Shown here: positions 8,959 to 17,224 of the stretch, one piece after another
Layout of the letters: every line of letters starts with the position of its first letter
How positions within the stretch are numbered: position 1 is the stretch's first letter
NCBI GenBank assembly: GCA_030673845.1
Contig: JAUTCQ010000009.1
Coordinates: forward strand, 186,001 to 250,000
DNA: 64,000 nucleotides
Direction: 5' to 3'
DNA from: Verrucomicrobiota bacterium JB022
GTDB taxonomy: Bacteria > Verrucomicrobiota > Verrucomicrobiia > Opitutales > Oceanipulchritudinaceae
Position numbers and translations under genes: made by a program
The notes under the pieces: generated by a model
What the model was told of the DNA's origin: nothing
The model's input: the letters and a program-made list of their open reading frames with translations, nothing else
Database searches by the model: none

Positions 8959-10940
8959 GGCGAGTGCGTTACGAGGTGGTGCTCCTGCTCGCCCTGGGCG
9001 GGAGCGCGGTTTGGGCCGACGACGGGCCGGTCTTCGAGCTGCAACCCATCACGGTCAGCCCCTATCAGCTGCCGTTTGCAGTCGAGGAGTTCCCCGGCTC
9101 GATGGAAGTGCTCACCCGCGAAGACTTGGCCGCGACCGGCGTGCAAAGCCTTTCGGAGGCGCTGGAAAGCGTGGCGAACATCCCGATGACGTCGTTCTCG
9201 GGCAATGCCGCCAATGCGGAGGTCGACTTGCGCGGCTATGGCGAAAACAGCGGCCTGCGCACCCTCATACTGGTCGATGGCCAACCGCTCAACCGGGTGG
9301 ATATGGGCACGCCCTCGTGGCTCGAAATCCCGGTAGGCCGGGTGGAACGCGTCGAGGTGCTGCGCGGCCCACAAACCGCACGTTTTGGCAACTATGCCAC
9401 CGGGGGCGTGATCAACATCGTCACCCGGCTGGATGCTGCCGACGCCCCGCAAACGCAACTGGAGGCCGGGCTGGGCTCCGACGCCACCTTCTGGGCGCGC
9501 GCTTCGCATCGCCGCCCATTGCTGAGAGGGGCCATCTCCGTCCAACTGGAGCACAACGAAACCGACGGCTACCGCGAGAACGGCGGCTACGAGGCGGATT
9601 CGGTCGGCGTGAATTACGGTCGCCAAAGCGTCGACGGCTCACTGTTGCGGCTGGGGCTGTTTTACCTGGATAGCTTTACAGAATTCCCGGGGCCGCTCTC
9701 GACCGCAGATGGCAGGTTCCCGGACAACCCGCGCGCGTTTGGCTACGGCGAGGGGCAGGAGGACCGCTACTTTAGCGATAACCAGAAGGTGACGTTCGAC
9801 GCGGCGGCGATCAGACCCGTGACCGCATGGGATAGCCGGCTGGAGCTGCGTGGCGGTGCCACCTGGCGGTCGATGGACTACAGCTTTGGTGAGCCGCTGC
9901 CGTCGATCAACGAGCAGACGACCGTCTGGGCAACGCCGGAGTGGACTTACGAGGGCTTCGAGCACCAGACGTGGTCGGTGGGGGTAGACCTGCGCCGGGC
10001 GGATCTCTCGGTGGAGGTGCGCCAGCAGCTGGCCGGGCGCATCTTTTCGGTGGAGCCGACGCTGGAGCAGCAGATCGCCGCGCCCTTCATCGCCGGTGAG
10101 ATCAAACTGGCGGAAGACTGGACCTTGATCACGGCCGCCCGCGGTGAGTTTCACCACCTGGAGATGGACTTCGATACGGTCGATCCGGTGACGGGCACCC
10201 AGCGCGAAACCGGCCGTAATCGGGGTTTTGCCGCGCAGCTGGGCGTGCGTTGGCAGGCAAGGCCGGGCCTGAGCTTCTGGACCCGCTATGACCGGCTCTA
10301 TCGCTTCCCGGTGACCGACGAGATCGCCGCCTACCAAGGCTACGCCTTGCCCGACCGTTTCAACTCCGAGCTGGGGCCCGAGCGCGGCCACAACGGCGAG
10401 ATCGGTGCCGCGTGGGCGGGCGGCGCGGGCACATTGAGTGTCAACGTCTTTGCGCAGCGGCTCGACGGCGAGATCGTCTTCGACGGGCAGCAAAATACGA
10501 ATCTGGCCGCAACCCGGCGCGTCGGGACTGAGTTGAGCTACCGCCACACATGGTACGGCTGGGACTTGCGCCTCGCCTACACCTGGTTGGAGGCCAAGTT
10601 CGTCGATTCACGTTTTGAAGACAACAAGGTGCCGCTGGCTACCCCGCACAGCCTCTCCAGCACCCTCACGACGCCGCGCTGGTTGCGCAGTCGCCTCGCG
10701 ACCACCGTGCTCTACCGGCACGGGATGATCGAAGGCAGCGACTTCGCCAACACGCAGCCCGAGATACCTGGCTGGACGGTGGTCAACCTGGCACTGACGA
10801 CCGAACTGACGCCCAGCCTCACCACCTTTATCCGCCTCAACAATATTTTCGACCGGCAATACGCCACCCTCAAGTTCTACGGCGCGTGGTATCCCGCACC
10901 CGGGCGGCAGGCGCGCGCCGGCCTGCAATGGACTTTCTGA
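8955..10940 (+). CDS. TonB-dependent outer-membrane receptor
   Basis: The 661-residue product begins at a GTG overlapping the previous stop. A signal peptide ([12 protein letters not shown]) precedes a plug domain: I-T-V-S-P-Y, then V-D-L-R-G-Y-G, then [27 protein letters not shown] 22-strand barrel follows and ends A-G-L-Q-W-T-F, with the expected terminal Phe. The length and plug resemble BtuB-type vitamin receptors and siderophore receptors of about 600-700 residues. Such receptors use TonB energy to import scarce cofactors, metals or glycans. The ligand cannot be read from sequence. Coupling to a DUF4465-like protein, and two F-E-N-G-F proteins downstream, point to a dedicated uptake locus. 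Confidence 0.92.
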   Translation: MRRVRYEVVLLLALGGSAVWADDGPVFELQPITVSPYQLPFAVEEFPGSMEVLTREDLAATGVQSLSEALESVANIPMTSFSGNAANAEVDLRGYGENSGLRTLILVDGQPLNRVDMGTPSWLEIPVGRVERVEVLRGPQTARFGNYATGGVINIVTRLDAADAPQTQLEAGLGSDATFWARASHRRPLLRGAISVQLEHNETDGYRENGGYEADSVGVNYGRQSVDGSLLRLGLFYLDSFTEFPGPLSTADGRFPDNPRAFGYGEGQEDRYFSDNQKVTFDAAAIRPVTAWDSRLELRGGATWRSMDYSFGEPLPSINEQTTVWATPEWTYEGFEHQTWSVGVDLRRADLSVEVRQQLAGRIFSVEPTLEQQIAAPFIAGEIKLAEDWTLITAARGEFHHLEMDFDTVDPVTGTQRETGRNRGFAAQLGVRWQARPGLSFWTRYDRLYRFPVTDEIAAYQGYALPDRFNSELGPERGHNGEIGAAWAGGAGTLSVNVFAQRLDGEIVFDGQQNTNLAATRRVGTELSYRHTWYGWDLRLAYTWLEAKFVDSRFEDNKVPLATPHSLSSTLTTPRWLRSRLATTVLYRHGMIEGSDFANTQPEIPGWTVVNLALTTELTPSLTTFIRLNNIFDRQYATLKFYGAWYPAPGRQARAGLQWTF

Positions 10941-10945
10941 CGCTC

Positions 10946-11875
10946 ATGAAATACGCAACGCTTTCCCTCCTCGCCGCCGCGCCCTTGCTGGCCGGCCCCT
11001 ACTCTCCCCAAGCCGGCCAGCCCGGCAGCAATGCCGTCCCGCACGACGACCCTGCCTTTATCGCCTGGGCCGATGGCTGGCAGGACTACGTGGCGGGAGC
11101 CGATGTGACGGTCAACTTCCAGACGCCAGCCAAGGCACTCGGCCCTGCGCTGGAGGACGACGTCTACGGAATCGTATGTCTGGGCCGCGAGGGCTCGATC
11201 GTGCTGACTTTTTCGCAGCCGATCGGCGACGGTGAGGGGCCCGACTTTGCCGTCTTCGAGAACGGCTTTCGCAACAGCTTCCTCAGCGAGCTGGCGTTTC
11301 TGGAGCTGGCCTTCGTGGAGGTGAGCAGCGACGGCGAGCACTTCGTGCGCTTCCCCACCCACGCCTTGGCGCCCGACCCTATCGGCGCATTCGGCTGGGT
11401 CGATGCGAGCGATTTCCACGGCTTTGCGGGCACCTTTGTCTTGGGCTTCGGCACGCCTTTCGACCTCGCCGACCTCCCGGACGATCCCAACCTCGACAAG
11501 CAGGACGTGCGCTATGTGCGGCTGATCGACATCAGCGGCGATGGGTCCACCTTGGATTCGCAAGGCAACCCGATCTACGACCCCTACCGCACCGTGGGTT
11601 CGGCGGGCTTCGACCTCGACGCGGTCGGGGTGCTCAACGGCCCTGCGGTCGAGCTGGAGGCCGTCGAGCTGCAGTTGGTCGCGGGTGACGACGGCAGCTA
11701 CACCCTCGTCTGGCAAGGGCTGGAAGGTGCGACCTACGCCGTGGAGCAGTCTACCGATCTGCAAGTGTGGACGGCCTTGGAAACCCTAACCGGTACGGCA
11801 GGTGAGAACCGTCTCCCGGTAACGCCAGCGTCGCAGGGGGCAGCCTTCTTCCGCGTAAAGACAATCGCCCAATAG
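10946..11875 (+). CDS. Secreted protein of the F-E-N-G-F family, first paralogue
   Basis: The 309-residue product starts [17 protein letters not shown], a signal peptide; an ATG at 10928 overlapping the receptor stop is an alternative start. The core has [39 protein letters not shown] and [10 protein letters not shown]. It matches the paralogue at 11993 at each of these blocks. Instead of a PEP-CTERM tail it ends in a short Fn3-like module ([18 protein letters not shown]) common in secreted verrucomicrobial proteins. It is third in the receptor operon, only 5 bases after tonB-receptor stop. I do not know a function; ligand capture at the surface is an inference. Confidence 0.75.
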   Translation: MKYATLSLLAAAPLLAGPYSPQAGQPGSNAVPHDDPAFIAWADGWQDYVAGADVTVNFQTPAKALGPALEDDVYGIVCLGREGSIVLTFSQPIGDGEGPDFAVFENGFRNSFLSELAFLELAFVEVSSDGEHFVRFPTHALAPDPIGAFGWVDASDFHGFAGTFVLGFGTPFDLADLPDDPNLDKQDVRYVRLIDISGDGSTLDSQGNPIYDPYRTVGSAGFDLDAVGVLNGPAVELEAVELQLVAGDDGSYTLVWQGLEGATYAVEQSTDLQVWTALETLTGTAGENRLPVTPASQGAAFFRVKTIAQ

Positions 11876-11894
11876 CCATTAGCCAGGCTTCATT

Positions 11895-11916
11895 TATTGG
11901 CAGTACATTGCCATTA
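11895..11916. promoter_or_regulatory. Second copy of the 22-bp palindrome
   Basis: Arms TATTGGCA and TGCCATTA match in seven of eight paired positions around a 6-base spacer, and GCG follows, exactly as at 8088-8109. It lies 77 bases before the start of the second F-E-N-G-F gene. A half-site-like AGCCATTAG occurs just upstream at 11876-11884. Two copies at two units of one locus argue for a shared regulator. Confidence 0.55.
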
Positions 11917-11950
11917 GCGCTTGATTCTTCCACTACAGAGGCCCAGCGTG

Positions 11951-11990
11951 AAGGGAGCTTTTGGAGCCCAACCGGCTCAGCTCCCTTTTA
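11951..11990 (+). terminator. Hairpin with T-tract directly before a start codon
   Basis: AAGGGAGCT (11951-11959) pairs with AGCTCCCTT (about 11979-11987), and GAGCC pairs with GGCTC inside it. A T-run follows and the next gene's ATG is at 11993. It could end the receptor operon or act as an attenuator of the gene it precedes. The stem leaves no room for a separate ribosome site. Confidence 0.6.
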
Positions 11991-11992
11991 TC

Positions 11993-12859
11993 ATGAAGAC
12001 ACAACTGCTCTACCTCCTCACGCTATCCTCTGCGGCGCTGCTCTCCGCGCAGTCGACACCGTATTCGAGCTTTAACGAAACGACACACCCCACCGATCCC
12101 GCGATCGCCAGCAGCAATCCGGGCATCGTCCAGTGGGCGAGCGGCGTGGTCGATTACAGCCCCGCCACCAACGTGCCGCTGTCGTCCAGCTGGCAGAACC
12201 CGAGCAACGCGCTGGGCGCCTACAATACCTCCATCGTGTCACTGGGCGAGCTGAGCGCGGCCGACATCGCCAACGGGGTCGCGCCCGGTTCGATCACACT
12301 CAGTTTTACGCAGCCAATCTATAATGGCGCGGGGGCCGACCTCGCGGTGTTCGAAAACGGCTTTGCTTTCGGCACGCCCAATGGGCTGTTTGCAGAGTTT
12401 GGCTTCGTCGAAGTGTCCTCCAACGGGGTGGATTTTGTGCGCTTCCCCAGCCTTTCGTTGAACGACGCGGCGCTGCCCGGCGGCTTCGGCTCGGCCTTCT
12501 CCGGCTTCGACGTCACCAACGTCTACAACCTGGCGGGCAAGCACTCCGCCGGCTTCGGCACACCGTTTGACTTCGACGACCTCGCGGGCGATGCCCTCGT
12601 CACGAGCGGCCTGGTGGACCTCGACAGCATCAGCTTTGTGCGGATCGTCGACATCCCGGGCGATGGCTCGTTTGTCGACTCCGAAGGCAACCCGATCCTA
12701 GACAACTGGGCGACCACCGGCAGCGGCGGCTTTGACCTGGCTGCCATCGGCGCGTTTTACGCCAGCCCGCTCGCCGCAGTGCCGGAGCCGGAAACGGTGA
12801 CGCTCTTCCTCGGGCTCGCGGCCTTGGGTTGCGTGCTGTTGGGCCGTCGCAAAGCGTAA
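11993..12859 (+). CDS. PEP-CTERM surface protein of the F-E-N-G-F family, second paralogue
   Basis: The 288-residue product has a signal peptide (M-K-T-Q-L-L-Y-L-L-T-L-S-S-A-A-L-L-S-A-Q). Its core is paralogous to the protein at 10946: A-D-L-A-V-F-E-N-G-F, F-V-E-V-S-S-N-G, A-G-F-G-T-P-F-D-F-D-D-L, V-R-I-V-D-I-P-G-D-G-S and G-G-F-D-L-A-A-I-G. It ends in V-P-E-P-E-T, a hydrophobic helix and G-R-R-K-A, a PEP-CTERM signal, so it is probably exosortase-sorted to the envelope or exterior. The frame extends upstream to 11921, but M-K-T-Q at 11993 gives the signal peptide. It has its own copy of the palindrome upstream and a terminator downstream, so it forms a separate unit with shared control. Confidence 0.78.
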   Translation: MKTQLLYLLTLSSAALLSAQSTPYSSFNETTHPTDPAIASSNPGIVQWASGVVDYSPATNVPLSSSWQNPSNALGAYNTSIVSLGELSAADIANGVAPGSITLSFTQPIYNGAGADLAVFENGFAFGTPNGLFAEFGFVEVSSNGVDFVRFPSLSLNDAALPGGFGSAFSGFDVTNVYNLAGKHSAGFGTPFDFDDLAGDALVTSGLVDLDSISFVRIVDIPGDGSFVDSEGNPILDNWATTGSGGFDLAAIGAFYASPLAAVPEPETVTLFLGLAALGCVLLGRRKA

Positions 12860-12896
12860 GCTTTCTCTACGTCCGTTCATTAGTCAAAATAGTCAA

Positions 12897-12927
12897 GACG
12901 CCTCCTTGCCCAAGGGGGCGTTTTTTT
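12897..12927 (+). terminator. Intrinsic terminator
   Basis: ACGCC-CCTT pairs with AAGG-GGCGT, with one opposed T/G position, and a run of seven T follows. It closes the second unit of the TonB locus. Confidence 0.85.
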
Positions 12928-13178
12928 ACCTACTGGAAAAGGCAGGGCCTCTACTCTATCAATTTGCACGAAAGGATGAAATTCATGCAGGCAGACTGCA
13001 TGAAGCGTTCAATTGGAAACTGGGGTAAAACCGTCCGCTCGCACCTTTCATGCTGATAACGTGATGGTTCCACGCGTAACAGACCCGGTGGCATGCGCCG
13101 TGTGACATGGCTGGCTCTGGTCGATATCACCTCTCGTGGGTATCGCGATCAGAAGTACAACTTCAACCCAAGTTGAAT
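12928..13178. other. Intergenic region with a 9-5-9 palindrome
   Basis: No gene is visible. The notable element is the palindrome at 12982-13004, listed separately. The leader of the next gene has no purine-rich ribosome site. Confidence 0.5.
12982..13004. promoter_or_regulatory. Palindrome upstream of a PEP-CTERM gene, candidate operator
   Basis: TTCATGCAG and CTGCATGAA are perfect 9-base inverted arms around GCAGA. It lies about 175 bases before the start at 13179. No T-run follows, so it is not an obvious terminator. Its sequence differs from the site at 8088. Confidence 0.4.
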
Positions 13179-13961
13179 ATGCGTCAGCTCTTGTCTACTA
13201 CTGTCTTGGCCCTTCTGGCGACCCAACCCGCCTGGGGCACCGTCTCGATCACGGGCGGGAATTTCGCCTACTACGAGGACTTCAACGACTTCGAAACGCT
13301 GGACGATCTTCCAGAGTGGACGCTCCGAGCGGCCGGCGCGAGCGAAGACCCGATGTATCTGGGCCTCGACGACGGCTCGATGAATACCGGCGGGGCCTAC
13401 AGCTATGGTCGCACGGGTAGCTCCGAGCGCTCATTCGGCTTCCTGCCCAACAACAACCTGGCGGCTAGTATCATCATCGAATTCCGCAACGATACCAGCA
13501 GCGTCATCAACGAATTCTTTGTCAGCGCAGATGCAGAGCTGTGGCACGGTGAGGCCAGCGGCAGCTCCACCTCGTTGAAGTTCAACTATATCGTGCCCGG
13601 CAACGATCCGCTCGACCGCAATTACGATGGGCTCGATTACCACTCCGGCCAAGCCCCGATCAATGGTGCGGCGAATCCCGGCCCGATCGACTCGGTGCAG
13701 CTGAGCGATTACGCGGTCGATCGCCCCATTTTGCCGGGTGAGACCTTCCTCTTCGAATTCTTCTTCCCGGTGGCCAGCGCAGGTATGGACGCGCAAGGCA
13801 TCGGCTTCGACAACTTCGTCTTTGCCGTGGGCCGCTTCGACGGGCAGCCCATCAATTACATGGAGAATATTGCCGCCGTCATCCCCGAACCTTCGACCTA
13901 CGCCGCCTTGGCTGGCGCGGCCGCATTGGGCCTGATCGCACTGGGCCGCCGTCGCCAATAG
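13179..13961 (+). CDS. PEP-CTERM sorting-domain secreted protein
   Basis: The 260-residue product has a signal peptide (M-R-Q-L-L-S-T-T-V-L-A-L-L-A-T-Q-P-A-W-G) and ends I-P-E-P-S-T-Y, a hydrophobic helix and G-R-R-R-Q, the exosortase PEP-CTERM signal. The middle (Y-Y-E-D-F-N-D-F-E-T-L, then G-I-G-F-D-N-F-V-F) looks like a beta-sandwich of the kind found in many PEP-CTERM proteins, but I recognise no catalytic family. The ATG at 13179 is the only start that gives a signal peptide; the frame upstream is not convincing. A GC-rich hairpin separates it from the convergent xylanase gene. Confidence 0.75.
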   Translation: MRQLLSTTVLALLATQPAWGTVSITGGNFAYYEDFNDFETLDDLPEWTLRAAGASEDPMYLGLDDGSMNTGGAYSYGRTGSSERSFGFLPNNNLAASIIIEFRNDTSSVINEFFVSADAELWHGEASGSSTSLKFNYIVPGNDPLDRNYDGLDYHSGQAPINGAANPGPIDSVQLSDYAVDRPILPGETFLFEFFFPVASAGMDAQGIGFDNFVFAVGRFDGQPINYMENIAAVIPEPSTYAALAGAAALGLIALGRRRQ

Positions 13962-13974
13962 ACTGATCAACGTA

Positions 13975-14006
13975 GGGGCGGGGTCGGTACCAAGACTCCC
14001 CGCCCC
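13975..14006. terminator. GC-rich hairpin between convergent genes
   Basis: GGGGCGGGG and CCCCGCCCC form a perfect 9-base stem over a 14-base loop. There is no T-run on either side, so termination efficiency is uncertain. Confidence 0.45.
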
Positions 14007-14048
14007 AGCGGCCAGCCCTGGGCGAGGAAAGCGAAGCGGCAATACGGC

Positions 14049-15983
14049 CTACTTTGCCAACCAGCCCCAGCAGCCGTTGGCAGAGGCGTAGCCGGGCTGG
14101 ATGTAAGTCCACCCGGTGGGCGTCCAGATCCAAGGGGCTTGGGACACATAAACCCAGCCCATCCAGTCGCCCGTGTAGGCCCAGTCGCCTACCTGCGGGT
14201 AATCTAGCCAGGTGCCGGTCGCATCTGGATGCTCGGGGATTTCGGCGGGGCGCTGCAGGTAGCCCCAGACACCTTGGGCCGCGTCCTGCCCGTCCTCGAT
14301 CCAGATCCAGTTGCCGCCCGCCTTTACCCACGGTGCGTGGGCCACGTTGACGAGGCCCAGCCAGTCGCCCGTATCGGCGAAATCCATGGAGATGTCGTAA
14401 CCATACCAGGTTTCGCTGGCGGCAATATATTCGCGCAACCATTCCAGAGCCGGGCGCTCGTAGCTGTAGTCGTCGACGAGATAGGCTTCGGTGTCGGTGC
14501 GCCAGAGGCCGATCCGGTAGCCCCAGAGCGTAACGCCTTCGATGGCCGGGTGCTCCCAGAACATTGGGAAGATACGCTGATAGTTGGCGAGCTGGACCGC
14601 GTCGGAGTTGTTTCCGCTCGTGCCGTCGACATCCATCTCGGTGATGATGATGGGCAGGCCGGTCGCCGCGAGACGGTCGAGGTTGGCCTTCATCGTCTCT
14701 ACCGTGCCAGTGGTCTCAAACGCGTGGCCTTGGACGCCGATGACGTCGATCAGCCCCTCCGCCTGGAGGTCGGTAATGATTTCGAGATAGTTGGTGGTGG
14801 CCGTGTTGTTGCCGATGATGCCGTAATCGTTGAGCACCAGGCGGGTCTCCGGGAAGATCTCGCGCGCCATCCGAAATGCTTCGAGGATCCAGTCGTGCCC
14901 GGACTCGCCGTAGCCGCCGAGAGCGTCGTAATAGAGCGCGGTGACGTTGGTGCTGTAGGCGGCGTATTCGCCATTCGGCGGTGCGTGGAGCGGCTCGTTG
15001 ACCACCTCGAGGTAGTCGATCTGCGGGTAGCGCTCGGCCACGGCATGGAACCATTCTTCGATCTCTTCGCGCTTTTCCTCGACCGGTAGGGTGCTGATCC
15101 AACTGGGCTGCTGCGCGCCCCATACGAGCACGTGCATGCGGAAGAGGCTGCCGGTGTCTTGCGCGAGCTGATAGGCTGCGTCCAAATCGGTCCAGTTCAT
15201 CACGTCGCGCGTGGCTTCGACGCTGCCCCATTTGCCGCCGTTCTCCGCCGTAACTTGATTGAAGTAGGCTTCGAAATTCTTGACCTGACTGGCGGAGTGC
15301 ACGCTGCCGAGATACTTGGACTTACCGGTCGCCAGCGGCGGGCCAGACGGCACATATTCCTCGGGAATAATGGTGCCCTCCCCTTCGCCGGCGGTCAACT
15401 CCGCCACGGTATAGGCGACGCCTTCAGGCCCGAAGGCAAACTTGTCGATGCGCAGGCCGTCTTCGCGCCCGCCGAACTGGAAAGTGGGGCTCAGATTATC
15501 CTCCGTCACGAGGTAGAGGATGGGAGCCTCTCCAGTGCTGAGCTTGACCCATTTCCAGGCTTCAGAGCCGACGGTACCGCCGTTGCCCACCAAGTCCGAA
15601 TCCTGCGCGTAGCCCATCGCTGCGGCCAGGCCGTTGACGACCGACCACGCCGCATCCGCAGCCGGGTCGAGGTCGCCAAAGTCGCGGGGGAGGAAGAGGC
15701 TGTCGTCGCTGTAGGTGCCGGGCCCGACGTAGATGCGGGCATACAGCTCGTAGGTACCCGGCTCGGCAAATTCGGGGGCGATAGTAACGATGTTGGCGTC
15801 ACTGCCGGGTGAATTGCCGGCGCCGGTGTTGAGGATCGCGGCCCAGCTAAGGTCGCCCTCTGTCACGGCGGTCATGTTGGAGCCAAACTGGCCCGATTCG
15901 GCCTCGATCGTCAGGAGTTGCTGTGCGCCGAGGCTTGCACCCAGCCACAACGGAAGGGTGCAAAAGAAGGATGAGTGCTTCAT
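14049..15983 (-). CDS. Secreted GH10 endo-1,4-beta-xylanase with N-terminal CBM-like and C-terminal Trp-rich modules
   Basis: The 644-residue product has a signal peptide (to about residue 21) and a beta-sandwich, carbohydrate-binding-like module at about 22-195 (I-E-A-E-S-G-Q-F, then G-L-R-I-D-K-F-A-F-G). The GH10 barrel spans about 220-520. The acid/base Glu330 lies in V-V-N-E-P-L-H and the nucleophile Glu449 in I-I-T-E-M-D-V-D-G, both as in GH10 enzymes that cut xylan internally. Two Trp-rich repeats follow (about 525-644): D-W-L-G-L-V-N-V-A-H-A-P-W and D-W-M-G-W-V-Y-V-S-Q-A-P-W. This tail recurs in secreted verrucomicrobial proteins and has no clear function. The GH43-like gene lies upstream on the same strand and may act on the oligosaccharides. 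Confidence 0.92.
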   Translation of the reverse strand: MKHSSFFCTLPLWLGASLGAQQLLTIEAESGQFGSNMTAVTEGDLSWAAILNTGAGNSPGSDANIVTIAPEFAEPGTYELYARIYVGPGTYSDDSLFLPRDFGDLDPAADAAWSVVNGLAAAMGYAQDSDLVGNGGTVGSEAWKWVKLSTGEAPILYLVTEDNLSPTFQFGGREDGLRIDKFAFGPEGVAYTVAELTAGEGEGTIIPEEYVPSGPPLATGKSKYLGSVHSASQVKNFEAYFNQVTAENGGKWGSVEATRDVMNWTDLDAAYQLAQDTGSLFRMHVLVWGAQQPSWISTLPVEEKREEIEEWFHAVAERYPQIDYLEVVNEPLHAPPNGEYAAYSTNVTALYYDALGGYGESGHDWILEAFRMAREIFPETRLVLNDYGIIGNNTATTNYLEIITDLQAEGLIDVIGVQGHAFETTGTVETMKANLDRLAATGLPIIITEMDVDGTSGNNSDAVQLANYQRIFPMFWEHPAIEGVTLWGYRIGLWRTDTEAYLVDDYSYERPALEWLREYIAASETWYGYDISMDFADTGDWLGLVNVAHAPWVKAGGNWIWIEDGQDAAQGVWGYLQRPAEIPEHPDATGTWLDYPQVGDWAYTGDWMGWVYVSQAPWIWTPTGWTYIQPGYASANGCWGWLAK

Positions 15984-16083
15984 CTTTTGGGGTAAGGTGA
16001 GGGGTGAGAGTCGCCTCCACCTTACCGCCCTCCCGGGTGGCTCAACGAGTGCCGCGTAATTCTAATTGTGGAACGCCAAGCCT

Positions 16084-17073
16084 CTACTCTGACCGAGCTT
16101 CGCCCACCTCACGGGCCTGCACCAGCCGCTCGTATTCCGCCTCCGAGAGCGGCAGCACGGAGCCGTGCCGGAAGGGGAACGGAAAACTGAAATTTTCACC
16201 GGGCTCGAACTCGCCCGAGCCGAGATCGTGCGTGACGTAGGGTTGGTAACCGCGCCCTTTCATATAGTGGTCGAGGATGAGACACCAGGTCGCCGCCTGG
16301 CCGTCTTCCGCCGGGGCGACCTGATAGCAGGCCGGCCCCTCGTAGCCCTGCATCCCGGCCAGCGAAAAGCCGTCCACATTTCGCCACGGCCCGGAGAGCT
16401 TTTCCGCCGTCTCCATCGTGATGTCCTTGTCCTGCTCGTCCTTGGTGAAGCGGTAATACTGGTCGCCTTCGCGCACGATGGTGGTGTCGATGATGGTGGT
16501 GGGCTTTTCGATGAAGATGAAGGGCTTGCCAAAGGTCTTGAAATCGCCGGTACGGGCGCCCCAGATGCGGTGCTTCTGGTATTCGTCGCGAGCGGTGGTC
16601 GAAGCCCAGAAGACCACGTAATCGCCGCTTTCTTCGTCGTAAATCGCCTCCGGTGCCCAGGTGCAACCGGCATCCGGCGGCGCCACCTCCACCCGGCGCG
16701 GTTCCGACCACTGGACGAGGTCGCGCGACTCCCAGATCACGATGGCGCGGCTACCGTCTTCGACCGCCCGCTTCCAGTCGCCGTTGTGGTAGATGGAGAG
16801 ATCGGTCGCGATCAGGTAAAAGGTTTTGCCGTCGTGCGAGCGCAGCAGGTAGGGATCGCGCACGCCCTTCTCACCCAACTGGCTGACGAGCACCGGCTCG
16901 CCGTCGTTGAGAGCCTTCCATTGGCGGCCTTCTTCGCTCACCGCAAAGTAGATCTGCTCTTCCAGCGCGGTCTTTTCACCTTTGAAGGTGGCAAACAGAT
17001 AACCGGCCTTGAGGGCGGGCAGCAGGCAAAGGGTGGCAAGGGCGCTGGTGAAGAGGGTACGGGGAACAATCAT
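16084..17073 (-). CDS. GH43-like secreted glycoside hydrolase (five-bladed propeller)
   Basis: The product is about 329 residues from the ATG at 17073, which starts a signal peptide (M-I-V-P-R-T-L-F-T-S-A-L-A-T-L). A longer frame to 17106 exists but adds nothing. G-V-R-D-P-Y-L-L-R-S, T-W-A-P-E-A-I-Y-D-E and the repeated W/Y-rich blades match GH43/62/32-type propellers, where an Asp and a Glu catalyse inverting hydrolysis. Many such enzymes are xylosidases or arabinofuranosidases. Lying 100 bases upstream of the GH10 gene on the same strand, it could remove side chains or xylose from xylan. Substrate assignment is inference. Confidence 0.72.
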   Translation of the reverse strand: MIVPRTLFTSALATLCLLPALKAGYLFATFKGEKTALEEQIYFAVSEEGRQWKALNDGEPVLVSQLGEKGVRDPYLLRSHDGKTFYLIATDLSIYHNGDWKRAVEDGSRAIVIWESRDLVQWSEPRRVEVAPPDAGCTWAPEAIYDEESGDYVVFWASTTARDEYQKHRIWGARTGDFKTFGKPFIFIEKPTTIIDTTIVREGDQYYRFTKDEQDKDITMETAEKLSGPWRNVDGFSLAGMQGYEGPACYQVAPAEDGQAATWCLILDHYMKGRGYQPYVTHDLGSGEFEPGENFSFPFPFRHGSVLPLSEAEYERLVQAREVGEARSE

Positions 17074-17167
17074 GGCAGGGGGAGGAGTGAGAAGATGGCT
17101 GCCCATACCCTACCCCAATCCGCCATTGCCGCCAGCCCGGTTGATTCGCAACGTCAGACTGCGGGCA

Positions 17168-17201
17168 CAAAAACGCCGAAGGAGCGTTGGCCCCTTCGGC
17201 G
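17168..17201 (-). terminator. Terminator of the heavy-metal efflux operon
   Basis: CGCCGAAGG and CCTTCGGCG form a 9-base stem. Read on the minus strand, a T-run follows it. It lies 24 bases past the RND pump stop codon. A-residues on the other side make it partly bidirectional. Confidence 0.8.
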
Positions 17202-17224
17202 GCAAAAAAACAAGGTGGTGCTGC

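Noticed and set aside
12951-12958. Repeated CTACTCT words near several starts
   Set aside because: The word recurs at 12952, 16083, 24230 and 41710, but only the one at 24230 has a -35 at 17 bases. At 16083 it is part of a coding end, so it is not a general signal.
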